The notes under the pieces: generated by a model
The model's input: the letters and a program-made list of their open reading frames with translations, nothing else
Told to the model about the DNA's origin: nothing
The model's database searches: none
Assembly: GCA_012798145.1 (NCBI GenBank)
Contig: JAAZNT010000333.1
Coordinates: 1 to 24,926 of the forward strand
Length of the DNA stretch: 24,926 nucleotides
Reading direction: 5' to 3'
From: Thermoanaerobaculaceae bacterium
GTDB lineage: Bacteria > Acidobacteriota > UBA4820
In this document: in pieces, positions 9,232 to 16,119 of the stretch
Position numbering within the stretch: position 1 is the first letter of the stretch
How the letters are laid out: every line of letters begins with the position of its first letter
Program-made: the position numbers and the translations under genes

Positions 9232-12200
9232 CTTTGTGATCCGCCTCCTTCAAACTTATTGAGAAGAATTTGGAAACCCCGCTTTCCTGCATAGTAACTC
9301 CATAAATAGAGTCCGCAAGCTCCATAGTCCTCTTGTTGTGGCTTATGACTATAAACTGCGTCTTGTCGGTAAATTCGGTAAGAAGTTTTGAAAGAATTTT
9401 CTCAATGTTTGTCTCGTCAAGTGGGGCGTCAATTTCATCAAGAACGAAAAATGGCTGCGGCTTGTATGAAAGAATTGCAAAAAGCAGAGTCAACGCCACA
9501 AGCGCTTTTTCGCCTCCGCTCAACTGAATATTGTGGACAACTTTCTTACCGCGCGGCTGGGCGAAAATTTCAATTCCTGTTTCAAGGGGATTCTCAGGGT
9601 CTTCCAGTTTAAGGTATCCTTCTCCACCGTCAAATACGACTTTGAACAATTTTGAGAAGTTGCTGTTGACAACTTCAAACGCTTCAAGGTATTTGCTTCT
9701 TATTGTGTCATTTATTTTTCTGATAGTTTCGTTAAGCCCGTTAATAGCTTCTTCAAGGTCTTTTTTCTGCTCAGAAAGGAAATTGAGTCTTTTTGATTTT
9801 TCATCATATTCATCTTTTGCAAGAAAATTTTGAGGACCCAAATCGTTAAGTCTTTTTTCAAGTTTTAGAAGTTCTGAGAAAAGCCTTTCCCTTTCTTCTG
9901 AGGATAATCGTGGATGGTCTTTAAACTCTTCAATTATTGTGTCCATTTCCTCCTGAAAGTTAACCGCAAAGCGCTCAATAAGGTTTTTTTCCTCAGATTC
10001 CGCTATCGCTAAATCCTTTTCTTTCTCAACTATTTCTTTTTCCACTTCAGAAAGGTTTTCTCTTGCTTCTTTCTCCAGTTTTTCGCATTTCTTGATTTCT
10101 TCTTCCAGAAATTTAATTGTGTTTTCAAAGTTTCCCTTTTTCTCTATGCTTTCCTGCATTTTGAGTATTATTTCGGAAAGACTCTTTTCGTCTTCATAAA
10201 TTGACTGCTCAAGTTTTTTAATTTTGGAGAAAAGCAGTTCCTTTTCCGATGAGAGTCTTTCTCTTGAAGAAGCGAAATCTTCTATTGCTCTTTGGAGATT
10301 TATTTCTTCATTTTCAAGAGATTTAATTTTCTCTTCCCAAGCCGTTTCCTCAAGTCTTTTTTGAGTGAAAGACTCTGTCGTTTTTTCAGTGTCTGAAGAA
10401 AGCGTCGCCCTTTCTTTTTCAAGAAAAGAGAAAACGCCCTCCGCCTGAGAAATTTCAGTTTCAATGGTTGAAAGTCTTGAATTAATTTTGACTTTCTCTT
10501 TTTCAAGCTCCTCTCTTGTTCTTTTAAGTTCAGACTCTTCCATCCTCTGAAGGTCTTCATAAGCAGCTATTCTTTTTAATTCTCCTTCCGCTTTCTGAAG
10601 CGAAAGCCTGCCGTCTTGAACCTCTTTTTCAAGAGAGAGAATCTCTTTGTCTATCTCTTTTGCCGTTTCACTCTCCTTTTTTTCAATTTCAGAGAGCGAA
10701 GCAAGTTTTTCTTTCAGCCCCGCAAGTTCTTTTTTGCTGTTTTCAATTTTCTTCTTAGTTGTTTCAATTTCCTTGGCTGTTTTAAGCGAAGGCAGGGAAA
10801 TTTCTTCCGCTGGGCATTTGGAAATCCAGCCCGAAGGTGTTATTAACACTGAATCGTTCAGCGTAACGGCTTCCAATTTGTTATGAACAACAAAATCCAA
10901 AGCGTCTTTAAATTCAGAAAATCTTGGAATTTTCTTCAGATGGTCTTTTAGAAAAGATGGAAATCCTTCAAGTTCGTCAACATAGCCGATGAAACTTTTG
11001 TAATTCTGAGCGGTTTTTGTTTTTTCGCTGTTGTAACTCAAATCTTCAGAAAGAAAAGAAATTCTCTCAGTCGGCTCCGACTTTATTGCTTTTAGTATTG
11101 AAACAATGTCTCCGCTTTTAGCAACTCTGTATCCCGAAAGAAGTTCTCCCAAAACCAACTCAAGAATTTTCAAGGTTTTTTCGGGGACATTTGAAAGGAG
11201 CGAAGAAAGGCGATTTTCAGAAAGTGAAGGCGTATTTTTTTCCATCTCCTCTCTTGTTTTGCCTTTGAGAAGTTTATCCTGCTCAAAAAGAACTTTCAGC
11301 CGAGATTCTTCCGCTGCCAAAGTTTTTTCAATGGAAGAAATTTCTGAAAGAATAGAATCCATTTCCTTTTTTAAATCTTTGATTTTTGAATAGATTATTG
11401 ACCGCTCTTTCTCTTTTTCAGAAAGGGCGTTGGTTTTTTCTTTTAAGTATGCCTCTTCGTCAAAAAGCGCTTCCTCCGCCTTCTGCTTTTCATTTAAAAG
11501 CCGCTCTGATTCTCTTTTGTGCCTCTGTTCTCTTTCCTCAATCCTCTTTAACTCTTCTGCTATCTGTGCAAGGGCGCTTTTTTTGCTTGACCTCTCTTCT
11601 GCAAGGGCAAAAATCGCTTTTTGCTTTTCCTGAATCTGTTTGTTTGTGTCTTCAAGCTTGCTTTTCAGGGTTTGAAGTTTGCCACTGCTTTTTTCAAGGT
11701 CTGCTGAAATTTTTTCTTTTTCTTCCAGAAACTGTTTTTTTCTCTCAAGAAGAGAATTGAGGAACTTTTTCCTATCTTTCTCTTTTTCTTCAAGAGTCGT
11801 CAAATCTCCATCAATCTGTCTCAATCTTTCTTTTGAAGAAACTATTTGGTCAAAGCGCCTCTTGTTTTCGCTTTCCTTCTTCTCTCTTGACATATCAAGT
11901 TCGTGAAGTTGTTCAGTAATTTGAACAGCAAAAGTTTCTTCTTCGCTTTTTCTTAGTTTTAATGATTCAAGGTCTGACTCTGATTTTGCCAAAACCGCGC
12001 TTCTCTTTTCTCTTTCGTCGTAATAGAGGTTGAGTTCATTTTTAAGATGCGATTTTTTAAGCCTTGTCTCAAAAAGCCCTCTTCCGAAAAATTCTCTTCT
12101 CCTTTTTGCTATTTCATCAGAGAGTTTTGTGTATCTTTCTGCTTTTTGCGCCTGTTTTTTAAGTTCGCTTAATTCTGCCTCAACTTCACTAATTATGTCG

Positions 12201-12760
12201 TTCAATCTCAGAAGGTTATTCCTTGTTGATTCAAGTTTGCTTTCAGCGCTTTTTCTGTTTTCCTTATAATGCGCAATCCCTGCCACTTCTTCAAAAAGTG
12301 TTTTTCTTTCTTCAGGGCTCATTCCGAGGATCGCTTCAACCCTTCCCTGCTCAACAAGAAAACTTCCCTGAACAGAAATATTGTTTCTGTAGCAAAACTC
12401 GTGAATGTCTTTCAACCTTACCTGTCTGTCGTCTATAAGGTAGGAACTTTCTCCATTTCTTGTCAATCTTCTTCCTACCTTGATCTTCTGGCCGTCTTCT
12501 TTTTCAAAAAGGAGAAAAACCTCAGCGCATCCTGAAGGTGGTCTTTTCTTTGTTCCGTGGAAAATTACATCAGCCATCTTGCTTCCGCGAAGACTCTTTG
12601 CGCTCTGCTCTCCTATAGCCCAAAGGACTGCGTCTGCGACATTGCTTTTCCCGCTTCCGTTTGGTCCCACAATTATGGTGAGTTTGCTGTTGATTTCAAC
12701 TTTGGTTCTGTCGGGCAGAGATTTAAAGCCTGCAAGTTCAATTTCTTTAAGTTTGAGCAT
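9215..12760 (-). CDS. smc: Chromosome segregation protein SMC
   Basis: 1181 residues, normal for bacterial SMC. The ATPase head is split between the ends: Walker A GPNGSGKSN (32-40) and, after two long coiled-coil arms, the ABC signature LSGGEKALVAL (about 1078-1088) and Walker B FFVLDEIDAPLDE (about 1100-1112). The arms (about 170-500 and 660-1010) are very rich in Lys and Glu. The hinge occupies about 520-650. SMC organises and segregates the chromosome as a dimer with ScpA/ScpB, which are not in this window. The ATG shares its A with the TAA of the upstream thioesterase gene (TAATG), implying translational coupling. The 3' end carries the ribosome-binding site of the BatDE gene. Confidence 0.98.
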   Translation of the reverse strand: MLKLKEIELAGFKSLPDRTKVEINSKLTIIVGPNGSGKSNVADAVLWAIGEQSAKSLRGSKMADVIFHGTKKRPPSGCAEVFLLFEKEDGQKIKVGRRLTRNGESSYLIDDRQVRLKDIHEFCYRNNISVQGSFLVEQGRVEAILGMSPEERKTLFEEVAGIAHYKENRKSAESKLESTRNNLLRLNDIISEVEAELSELKKQAQKAERYTKLSDEIAKRRREFFGRGLFETRLKKSHLKNELNLYYDEREKRSAVLAKSESDLESLKLRKSEEETFAVQITEQLHELDMSREKKESENKRRFDQIVSSKERLRQIDGDLTTLEEKEKDRKKFLNSLLERKKQFLEEKEKISADLEKSSGKLQTLKSKLEDTNKQIQEKQKAIFALAEERSSKKSALAQIAEELKRIEEREQRHKRESERLLNEKQKAEEALFDEEAYLKEKTNALSEKEKERSIIYSKIKDLKKEMDSILSEISSIEKTLAAEESRLKVLFEQDKLLKGKTREEMEKNTPSLSENRLSSLLSNVPEKTLKILELVLGELLSGYRVAKSGDIVSILKAIKSEPTERISFLSEDLSYNSEKTKTAQNYKSFIGYVDELEGFPSFLKDHLKKIPRFSEFKDALDFVVHNKLEAVTLNDSVLITPSGWISKCPAEEISLPSLKTAKEIETTKKKIENSKKELAGLKEKLASLSEIEKKESETAKEIDKEILSLEKEVQDGRLSLQKAEGELKRIAAYEDLQRMEESELKRTREELEKEKVKINSRLSTIETEISQAEGVFSFLEKERATLSSDTEKTTESFTQKRLEETAWEEKIKSLENEEINLQRAIEDFASSRERLSSEKELLFSKIKKLEQSIYEDEKSLSEIILKMQESIEKKGNFENTIKFLEEEIKKCEKLEKEARENLSEVEKEIVEKEKDLAIAESEEKNLIERFAVNFQEEMDTIIEEFKDHPRLSSEERERLFSELLKLEKRLNDLGPQNFLAKDEYDEKSKRLNFLSEQKKDLEEAINGLNETIRKINDTIRSKYLEAFEVVNSNFSKLFKVVFDGGEGYLKLEDPENPLETGIEIFAQPRGKKVVHNIQLSGGEKALVALTLLFAILSYKPQPFFVLDEIDAPLDETNIEKILSKLLTEFTDKTQFIVISHNKRTMELADSIYGVTMQESGVSKFFSISLKEADHKVEKFN

Positions 12761-13170
12761 TAATCTTCCTTTACTATGTAAGAATGAGCGTTCCTAAATA
12801 CAATTTCAGGGACGCTTTTTTTTGTATTCTTTTCAAAATCGTAAAAAACAACAACAGATTTGCTTTTAAAGCAGATTCTTCCTTCTGAAAAAATTTCCTG
12901 ATAAAGCGAAACCGATGTATTTCCAATTTTTGTTATACCCGTTCCAACTAAAACTTCCTCTCCAAAATGGACAGGAAAAATAAAATCTCCTTCAAGCCGG
13001 GCAACAATAAAATCAATGTCCTCAAGAGAACATTTTCCCTTGATTTTCCCAAAAAGTTCAAGTCTTCCCTCTTCAAGATATGAAAAATACTTGGGCGCGT
13101 TCAAATGCTGAAGGGCGTCAAGGTCGCCGAACCTCACCTTTATTTTGGTTAATATCTTGAATCTTTCCAT
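12760..13170 (-). CDS. YbgC/4-hydroxybenzoyl-CoA-type hotdog thioesterase
   Basis: 136 residues with the hotdog-fold thioesterase signature RFGDLDALQHLNAPKYFSYLEEGRLE near the N-terminus. This corresponds to the R-x-x-D-x-D-x-x-x-H-x-N pattern followed by a Glu/Arg helix. The Asp in the first motif is the usual catalytic residue of the 4-hydroxybenzoyl-CoA thioesterase type. It likely hydrolyses an acyl-CoA or acyl-ACP; the acyl group is unknown. It is the first gene of the minus-strand operon and overlaps smc by one base. An AGAGG stretch before the ATG is a modest ribosome-binding site. The gene diverges from the M24 peptidase gene across 65 bases. Confidence 0.88.
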   Translation of the reverse strand: MERFKILTKIKVRFGDLDALQHLNAPKYFSYLEEGRLELFGKIKGKCSLEDIDFIVARLEGDFIFPVHFGEEVLVGTGITKIGNTSVSLYQEIFSEGRICFKSKSVVVFYDFEKNTKKSVPEIVFRNAHSYIVKED

Positions 13171-13190
13171 AAAAACCTCTTCATAAAAAC

Positions 13191-13210
13191 AGAGAATAAT
13201 GATATTCTCT
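13191..13210. promoter_or_regulatory. Perfect inverted repeat in divergent promoter region
   Basis: AGAGAATA and TATTCTCT form a perfect 8-bp inverted repeat separated by ATGA. It sits in the 65-base gap between the divergently transcribed thioesterase-smc operon and the M24 peptidase gene, where both promoters must lie. The size and symmetry fit a dimeric repressor operator. It could instead be a hairpin in the short 5' leader. No regulator gene is adjacent. Confidence 0.5.
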
Positions 13211-13235
13211 ATTGTCTATAAGAGGAGATTTTAAC

Positions 13236-14417
13236 ATGAAAGAGGATTTAATTGGTGAAATTCAGTTAGAATTGGCAAATTTAGGGCTTGACGGATGGCT
13301 TTTCACATCTTTCAGGGGAAGCGATCCAATCGCAGAAAGTTTCTTAAGGGGAAATGTTGAGACGCTCACAACCAGAAGGTATTTTTATTTCATTCCTACA
13401 AAAGGAGAGCCTTTAAAAATTCTTCACAGGATTGAGCCTCACAGTCTAAAAGATGTCTGCGGAAAAGAAGTCTTTTACGGAAAATGGCAGGAATGGCAGA
13501 ATATTTTGGCTGAAGCGCTTAAAGGCAAAAGAAAAATAGCCGCTCAATATTCGCCGGAAGGGATAATTCCAGCGCTTTCACGCCTTGACCTTGGGTTGGG
13601 AGAGTTTTTGAGAAATCTTGGAATAGAGATCGCCTCTTCTGGAGACCTTGTGGCAAAATTCACGGTAGTTTTATCTAACGAAATGTATGAAAGCCATTTA
13701 AGGGCTTTAAAAATTCTTGAAGATTCAGTTTTTTACGGTTTTGGAGTTGTAAAAGAGGCGATTTTAAATTCACGACAAATTGATGAGTATTCTCTTCAGC
13801 AAAAATTGTTTGAATTTATTTCGTCCCGAAATCTGACAACAAACGCTCCGCCGATAGTAGCGATAAATGAACACGCTGCTGATCCGCATTTTGAGCCGAC
13901 AAAAGAATTGAGCAAAACAATAAAAAAAGAAGATGTCCTTTTGATTGACATTTGGGCTAAAGAAAAAAATGAAAACTCGATCTATGCGGACATAACCTGG
14001 TGCGGAATTGTTGACAAAACGGGAAGCGAAGAAGCGGATAAAATTTTTGATATAGTTCTTAAAGGAAGAGACGCAGGGTTCAAGAAAGCGGAAGAATGCT
14101 CATTAAGAGATGTATGTGGCTGGGAGGTTGACAGAGCGACGAGGGATGTCATTGAAAAAGAGGGTTACGGCGAATATTTCACCCACAGGACAGGCCATTC
14201 AATTTTTACCGAAGACCACGCCGACGGGGCAAATATGGATGATTTTGAAACAAGGGATTTCAGAAAACTTATTCCAAACACTCTCTTCTCAATTGAGCCC
14301 GGAATTTACATTAAAGGAAAAATAGGCTTCAGATCCGAAATTGATGTCTTCATAGCAAAAGATGGGGTAAGAATTACCGGAAAGAAGCAGGAAAAACTTA
14401 TAAGAATATTGGAATAG
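13236..14417 (+). CDS. M24-family metallopeptidase (Xaa-Pro aminopeptidase-like)
   Basis: 393 residues from the ATG at 13236, chosen over an upstream TTG (13212) because AGAGGAG lies 8 bases before it. The N-terminal part (about 1-140) resembles the creatinase-type N-domain, and the C-terminal pita-bread fold carries all five dinuclear-metal ligands: D238 (LLIDIWA), D252 (YADITW), H321 (HRTGHSI), E354 (FSIEPGIY) and E368 (FRSEIDV). It should be a cytoplasmic aminopeptidase or prolidase-type enzyme with two divalent metals; I see no signal peptide. The exact substrate (Xaa-Pro peptide or dipeptide) cannot be read from the sequence. It is a single gene, followed 71 bases later by a tRNA with its own promoter. 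Confidence 0.9.
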   Translation: MKEDLIGEIQLELANLGLDGWLFTSFRGSDPIAESFLRGNVETLTTRRYFYFIPTKGEPLKILHRIEPHSLKDVCGKEVFYGKWQEWQNILAEALKGKRKIAAQYSPEGIIPALSRLDLGLGEFLRNLGIEIASSGDLVAKFTVVLSNEMYESHLRALKILEDSVFYGFGVVKEAILNSRQIDEYSLQQKLFEFISSRNLTTNAPPIVAINEHAADPHFEPTKELSKTIKKEDVLLIDIWAKEKNENSIYADITWCGIVDKTGSEEADKIFDIVLKGRDAGFKKAEECSLRDVCGWEVDRATRDVIEKEGYGEYFTHRTGHSIFTEDHADGANMDDFETRDFRKLIPNTLFSIEPGIYIKGKIGFRSEIDVFIAKDGVRITGKKQEKLIRILE

Positions 14418-14437
14418 ATTAAATTAAATCGCCGCTG

Positions 14438-14466
14438 TTGAAAAAAAACCAGTTTTAGTCTATATT
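14438..14466 (+). promoter_or_regulatory. Sigma-70 type promoter for tRNA-Leu
   Basis: TTGAAA (14438-14443) and TATATT (14461-14466) are separated by exactly 17 bases and lie 22 bases upstream of the mature tRNA 5' end. This arrangement fits a vegetative promoter with a short 5' leader to be removed by RNase P. Confidence 0.7.
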
Positions 14467-14488
14467 CTTTTTGACCGCTTTTGTTTGT

Positions 14489-14573
14489 GCGAAAGTGGCG
14501 GAATTGGCAGACGCGCAGGACTTAGGATCCTGTGGGGAGACCCGTGGGGGTTCGATTCCCCCCTTTCGCACCA
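14489..14573 (+). tRNA. tRNA-Leu (anticodon UAG)
   Basis: An 85-base class II tRNA. The acceptor stem GCGAAAG (14489-14495) pairs with CTTTCGC (14563-14569), followed by an encoded ACCA. The anticodon stem CAGGA/TCCTG encloses the 7-base loop CTTAGGA, giving anticodon UAG (14523-14525), which reads CUA and related Leu codons. A long variable arm (TGGGGAGACCCG) and the T arm GGGGG-TTCGATT-CCCCC are present. It is not an amber suppressor, which would need CUA as anticodon. Confidence 0.97.
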
Positions 14574-14770
14574 GATATATAACCAGAACTCAAACCTGTG
14601 GGGGTTCTCCGACGCCTTGAATTCTACAGTTTGAAGCAATTGAAAAATTGCTTCAATTCTTTGAATTCTACGGCGTCATTCCCCTTTCGCACCAACTTTT
14701 TTCGCACCAGATATAATTAGAACTCAAACCTGTGGGGGTTCTCCAACGCCTTGAATTCTATGTTGTCATT
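14565..14770 (+). repeat. Degenerate tandem copies of the tRNA-Leu 3' half
   Basis: Two units start with the tRNA 3' end TTCGCACCAGATATA: 14565-14626 and 14701-14760, nearly identical over about 60 bases. Each contains GTGGGGGTTC (14598-14607 and 14732-14741), the same ten bases as the tRNA T arm (14544-14553). Another exact tRNA 3' end, CCCCTTTCGCACCA, occurs at 14681-14694. In the first unit the T-arm copy and this 3' end are split by about 70 bases bounded by GACGCC (14611-14616) and GGCGTC (14672-14677). In the second unit the inner hairpin is missing. No integrase or other ORF is present. Confidence 0.8.
14631..14656 (+). repeat. 11-bp perfect hairpin with GAAA loop inside the tRNA-like repeat
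   Basis: TTGAAGCAATT and AATTGCTTCAA pair perfectly around GAAA. The hairpin is flanked by direct repeats of TTGAATTCTAC (14617-14627 and 14661-14671), and the second unit at 14743-14760 keeps one copy of this repeat and no hairpin. It could fold at the 3' end of an extended tRNA transcript, but no T-run follows. Confidence 0.75.
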
Positions 14771-15081
14771 CGAGATATAGGCGAGATTATGCCAACTCTC
14801 CTGCCAGTTTATAGTCGGAGTGATGTTACCGCTTTCCCCCCTCGCCTCTCAGGAGAGGGGCAGGGGTGAGGTTACCACTAAAAAATGCAGTCACTGCGAG
14901 CCATTCTTCGAAGCTTTGACAAGCGAAGCAGTCTTCCTCATTCAAAGTTGAAGATCACTTCGTTTGTCAACGCTTTGAGGCACCCCTCGTGATGACATCG
15001 CGGGTGTCATCCTGAACGCTCCTTCGAAGCAAATACCCCTGAAGGATCTCCCCACTTCGAAGCGACAAGATTCTTCAAGGG
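14771..15081. repeat. Non-coding cluster of REP-like palindromes
   Basis: I see no gene here. The stretch contains several hairpins. CCTCTC-AG-GAGAGG (14845-14858) sits inside a CCCTCGCC/GGGGTGAGG-like REP core. A long imperfect stem joins 14916-14936 to 14950-14970 (TTGACAA/TTGTCAA ends). GATGACA (14991-14997) pairs with TGTCATC (15005-15011), and CCCCTGAAGGATCT (15036-15049) pairs with AGATTCTTCAAGGG (15068-15081) through two G-U pairs. The palindrome CTTCGAAG occurs three times (14906, 15022, 15055). Such mosaics are typical of dispersed intergenic repeats. GTTACCACTAAAAAATGCAG followed by TCAC (14871-14894) resembles the left flank of the neighbouring insertion sequence. Confidence 0.7.
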
Positions 15082-15105
15082 TCAAGAACGAGGGAAACAA
15101 TCAGA
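15082..15105 (-). pseudogene. Displaced 3' end of the RHS/VCBS gene beyond the insertion
   Basis: If the IS110 element is removed at its predicted ends, the host frame coming from 16346 (…KSSH) continues here as seven codons (SDCFPRS) and stops at TGA (15084-15082). These few codons lie at the edge of the REP-like cluster, so they may be an old readthrough tail rather than conserved protein. Without the insertion the gene would end here. Confidence 0.5.
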
Positions 15106-15114
15106 ATGTTCCAT
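15101..15114 (-). other. IS110 right junction: left donor plus right target
   Basis: The minus strand reads ATGGAACATT (15114-15105), identical over ten bases to the left-donor guide (16208-16199). It overlaps CATTCTGA (15108-15101), which pairs with the right-target guide TCGGAATG (16247-16240) using one G-T wobble. Confidence 0.75.
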
Positions 15115-15121
15115 ATCGATT

Positions 15122-15127
15122 TGTCAA
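15122..15127 (-). promoter_or_regulatory. Outward-facing -35 box at the IS110 right end
   Basis: The minus strand reads TTGACA, the sigma-70 consensus -35, overlapping the transposase TGA stop. It points out of the element towards the right junction. In a circular intermediate joined at CAT it would lie 18 bases upstream of TATATT (16343-16338), creating a promoter that reads into the bridge RNA and the transposase gene. Confidence 0.7.
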
Positions 15128-16119
15128 GCCTCCATATAGGAATAATAATTTTTATCGTAAAAAGTTCTGTTCTTAAGACAAGCAAAGCAGATCCTAATAA
15201 GTTTGTTTGCTACGGCTATAAGAGCGACTGATGATTCTTTCCCTTTTTGCCTAAGCCTTTGGTAAAAAAGGCGGCATCCTTCATTGTGTTTTGAAGCAGA
15301 TAAAGCACATAGATAAAGAAGTTTTCTTAGGTAAGCATTCCCTTTCTTACTTATTCTTCCTCTTTTATTTACTGATGTTCCAGATTGATAAGGGCTTGGG
15401 CATATCCCAACAAAACTTGTAACCTGCCTCCCCGTTTCAAAGGATTTAAAACTTGAGAGCATCGAAACTATTGCAGCAGATAATCTTTTGCCAACTCCGG
15501 GAATGCTTTTGAGAATCTCAATATCCTCGCTAAAGTTATCAGAAACCAAAGACTTTATTTCGTCTTCCAATTTCTTTATTTGCTTTTTCAAATTTTCAAT
15601 CGTTTTTCTATATGGATTGACCAGTTCAGGTGTGCATACAGGATAGTTCTTTAGCGCGTTCATTTGATTTCCAAAAATGTTGATGGCTTTTTGAAAATCC
15701 TCTATCGCCTTCAGTTTGATTTCTATTTTATACTGCACATCGCTCTTCGGCGTAAACATCTTTAACTCTTCTTCATACCTTCCATAGTTCGCTATTATCT
15801 TTGCGTCAGCCTTGTCTGTCTTCGCTCTCTTCATCTTCATCTCTGAATATTTCTTGATTACAAAGGGATTTACAACAGAAACACTGTAACCGCATTCATA
15901 CAAATGGCAGGAAAGCTTTAAATGATAATTACCTGTGTTTTCCATAATTACAAGGATATTTGATTTGTCAATCCCTTTTAGAATCTTTGAAACCTTCTTC
16001 TCAAAAACAAGGCTTGAGTTCTTGCAGGAAAATTCAATTTCCTTCTCTTTCCCTAAAATGGCTACAGAAACTTCCTCTTTTGAAACATCAACACCAACTA
16101 CCGCTTTCCATTCATTCAT
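15124..16119 (-). CDS. IS110-family transposase (DEDD/serine bridge recombinase)
   Basis: 331 residues from the ATG at 16119, preferred over an upstream in-frame ATG (16170) because AAGGAG (16134-16129) lies 9 bases before it. The N-terminal RuvC-like DEDD domain has D11 (VGVDVSKEEV), E60 (IMENTGNYH), D102 and D105 (KTDKADAKI). A coiled-coil linker (about 165-195) follows. The C-terminal Transposase_20 domain holds IPGVGKRLSAAIVSML (206-221) and FVGICPSPYQSGTSV (236-250), where S246 is the likely nucleophile, then KKGNAYLRKLLY. Family members recombine circular donor DNA and target DNA using a bridge RNA. The gene's start overlaps the stop of the read-through host frame. Full length and intact. 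Confidence 0.95.
   Translation of the reverse strand: MNEWKAVVGVDVSKEEVSVAILGKEKEIEFSCKNSSLVFEKKVSKILKGIDKSNILVIMENTGNYHLKLSCHLYECGYSVSVVNPFVIKKYSEMKMKRAKTDKADAKIIANYGRYEEELKMFTPKSDVQYKIEIKLKAIEDFQKAINIFGNQMNALKNYPVCTPELVNPYRKTIENLKKQIKKLEDEIKSLVSDNFSEDIEILKSIPGVGKRLSAAIVSMLSSFKSFETGRQVTSFVGICPSPYQSGTSVNKRGRISKKGNAYLRKLLYLCALSASKHNEGCRLFYQRLRQKGKESSVALIAVANKLIRICFACLKNRTFYDKNYYSYMEA

Noticed and set aside
10300..12797. Numerous open frames opposite or inside smc
   Set aside because: They are shadows produced by the Lys/Glu-rich coiled-coil coding sequence (Phe/Ser-rich on the other strand).
14489..14770. Genomic island or prophage integrated at the tRNA-Leu 3' end
   Set aside because: tRNA-end repeats exist, but they are within 200 bases of each other and no integrase or phage gene is present; only the IS transposase is nearby.
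14565..15081. CRISPR array in the repeat-rich intergenic region
   Set aside because: Repeats are few, uneven and palindromic of different kinds, without regular spacers or cas genes.
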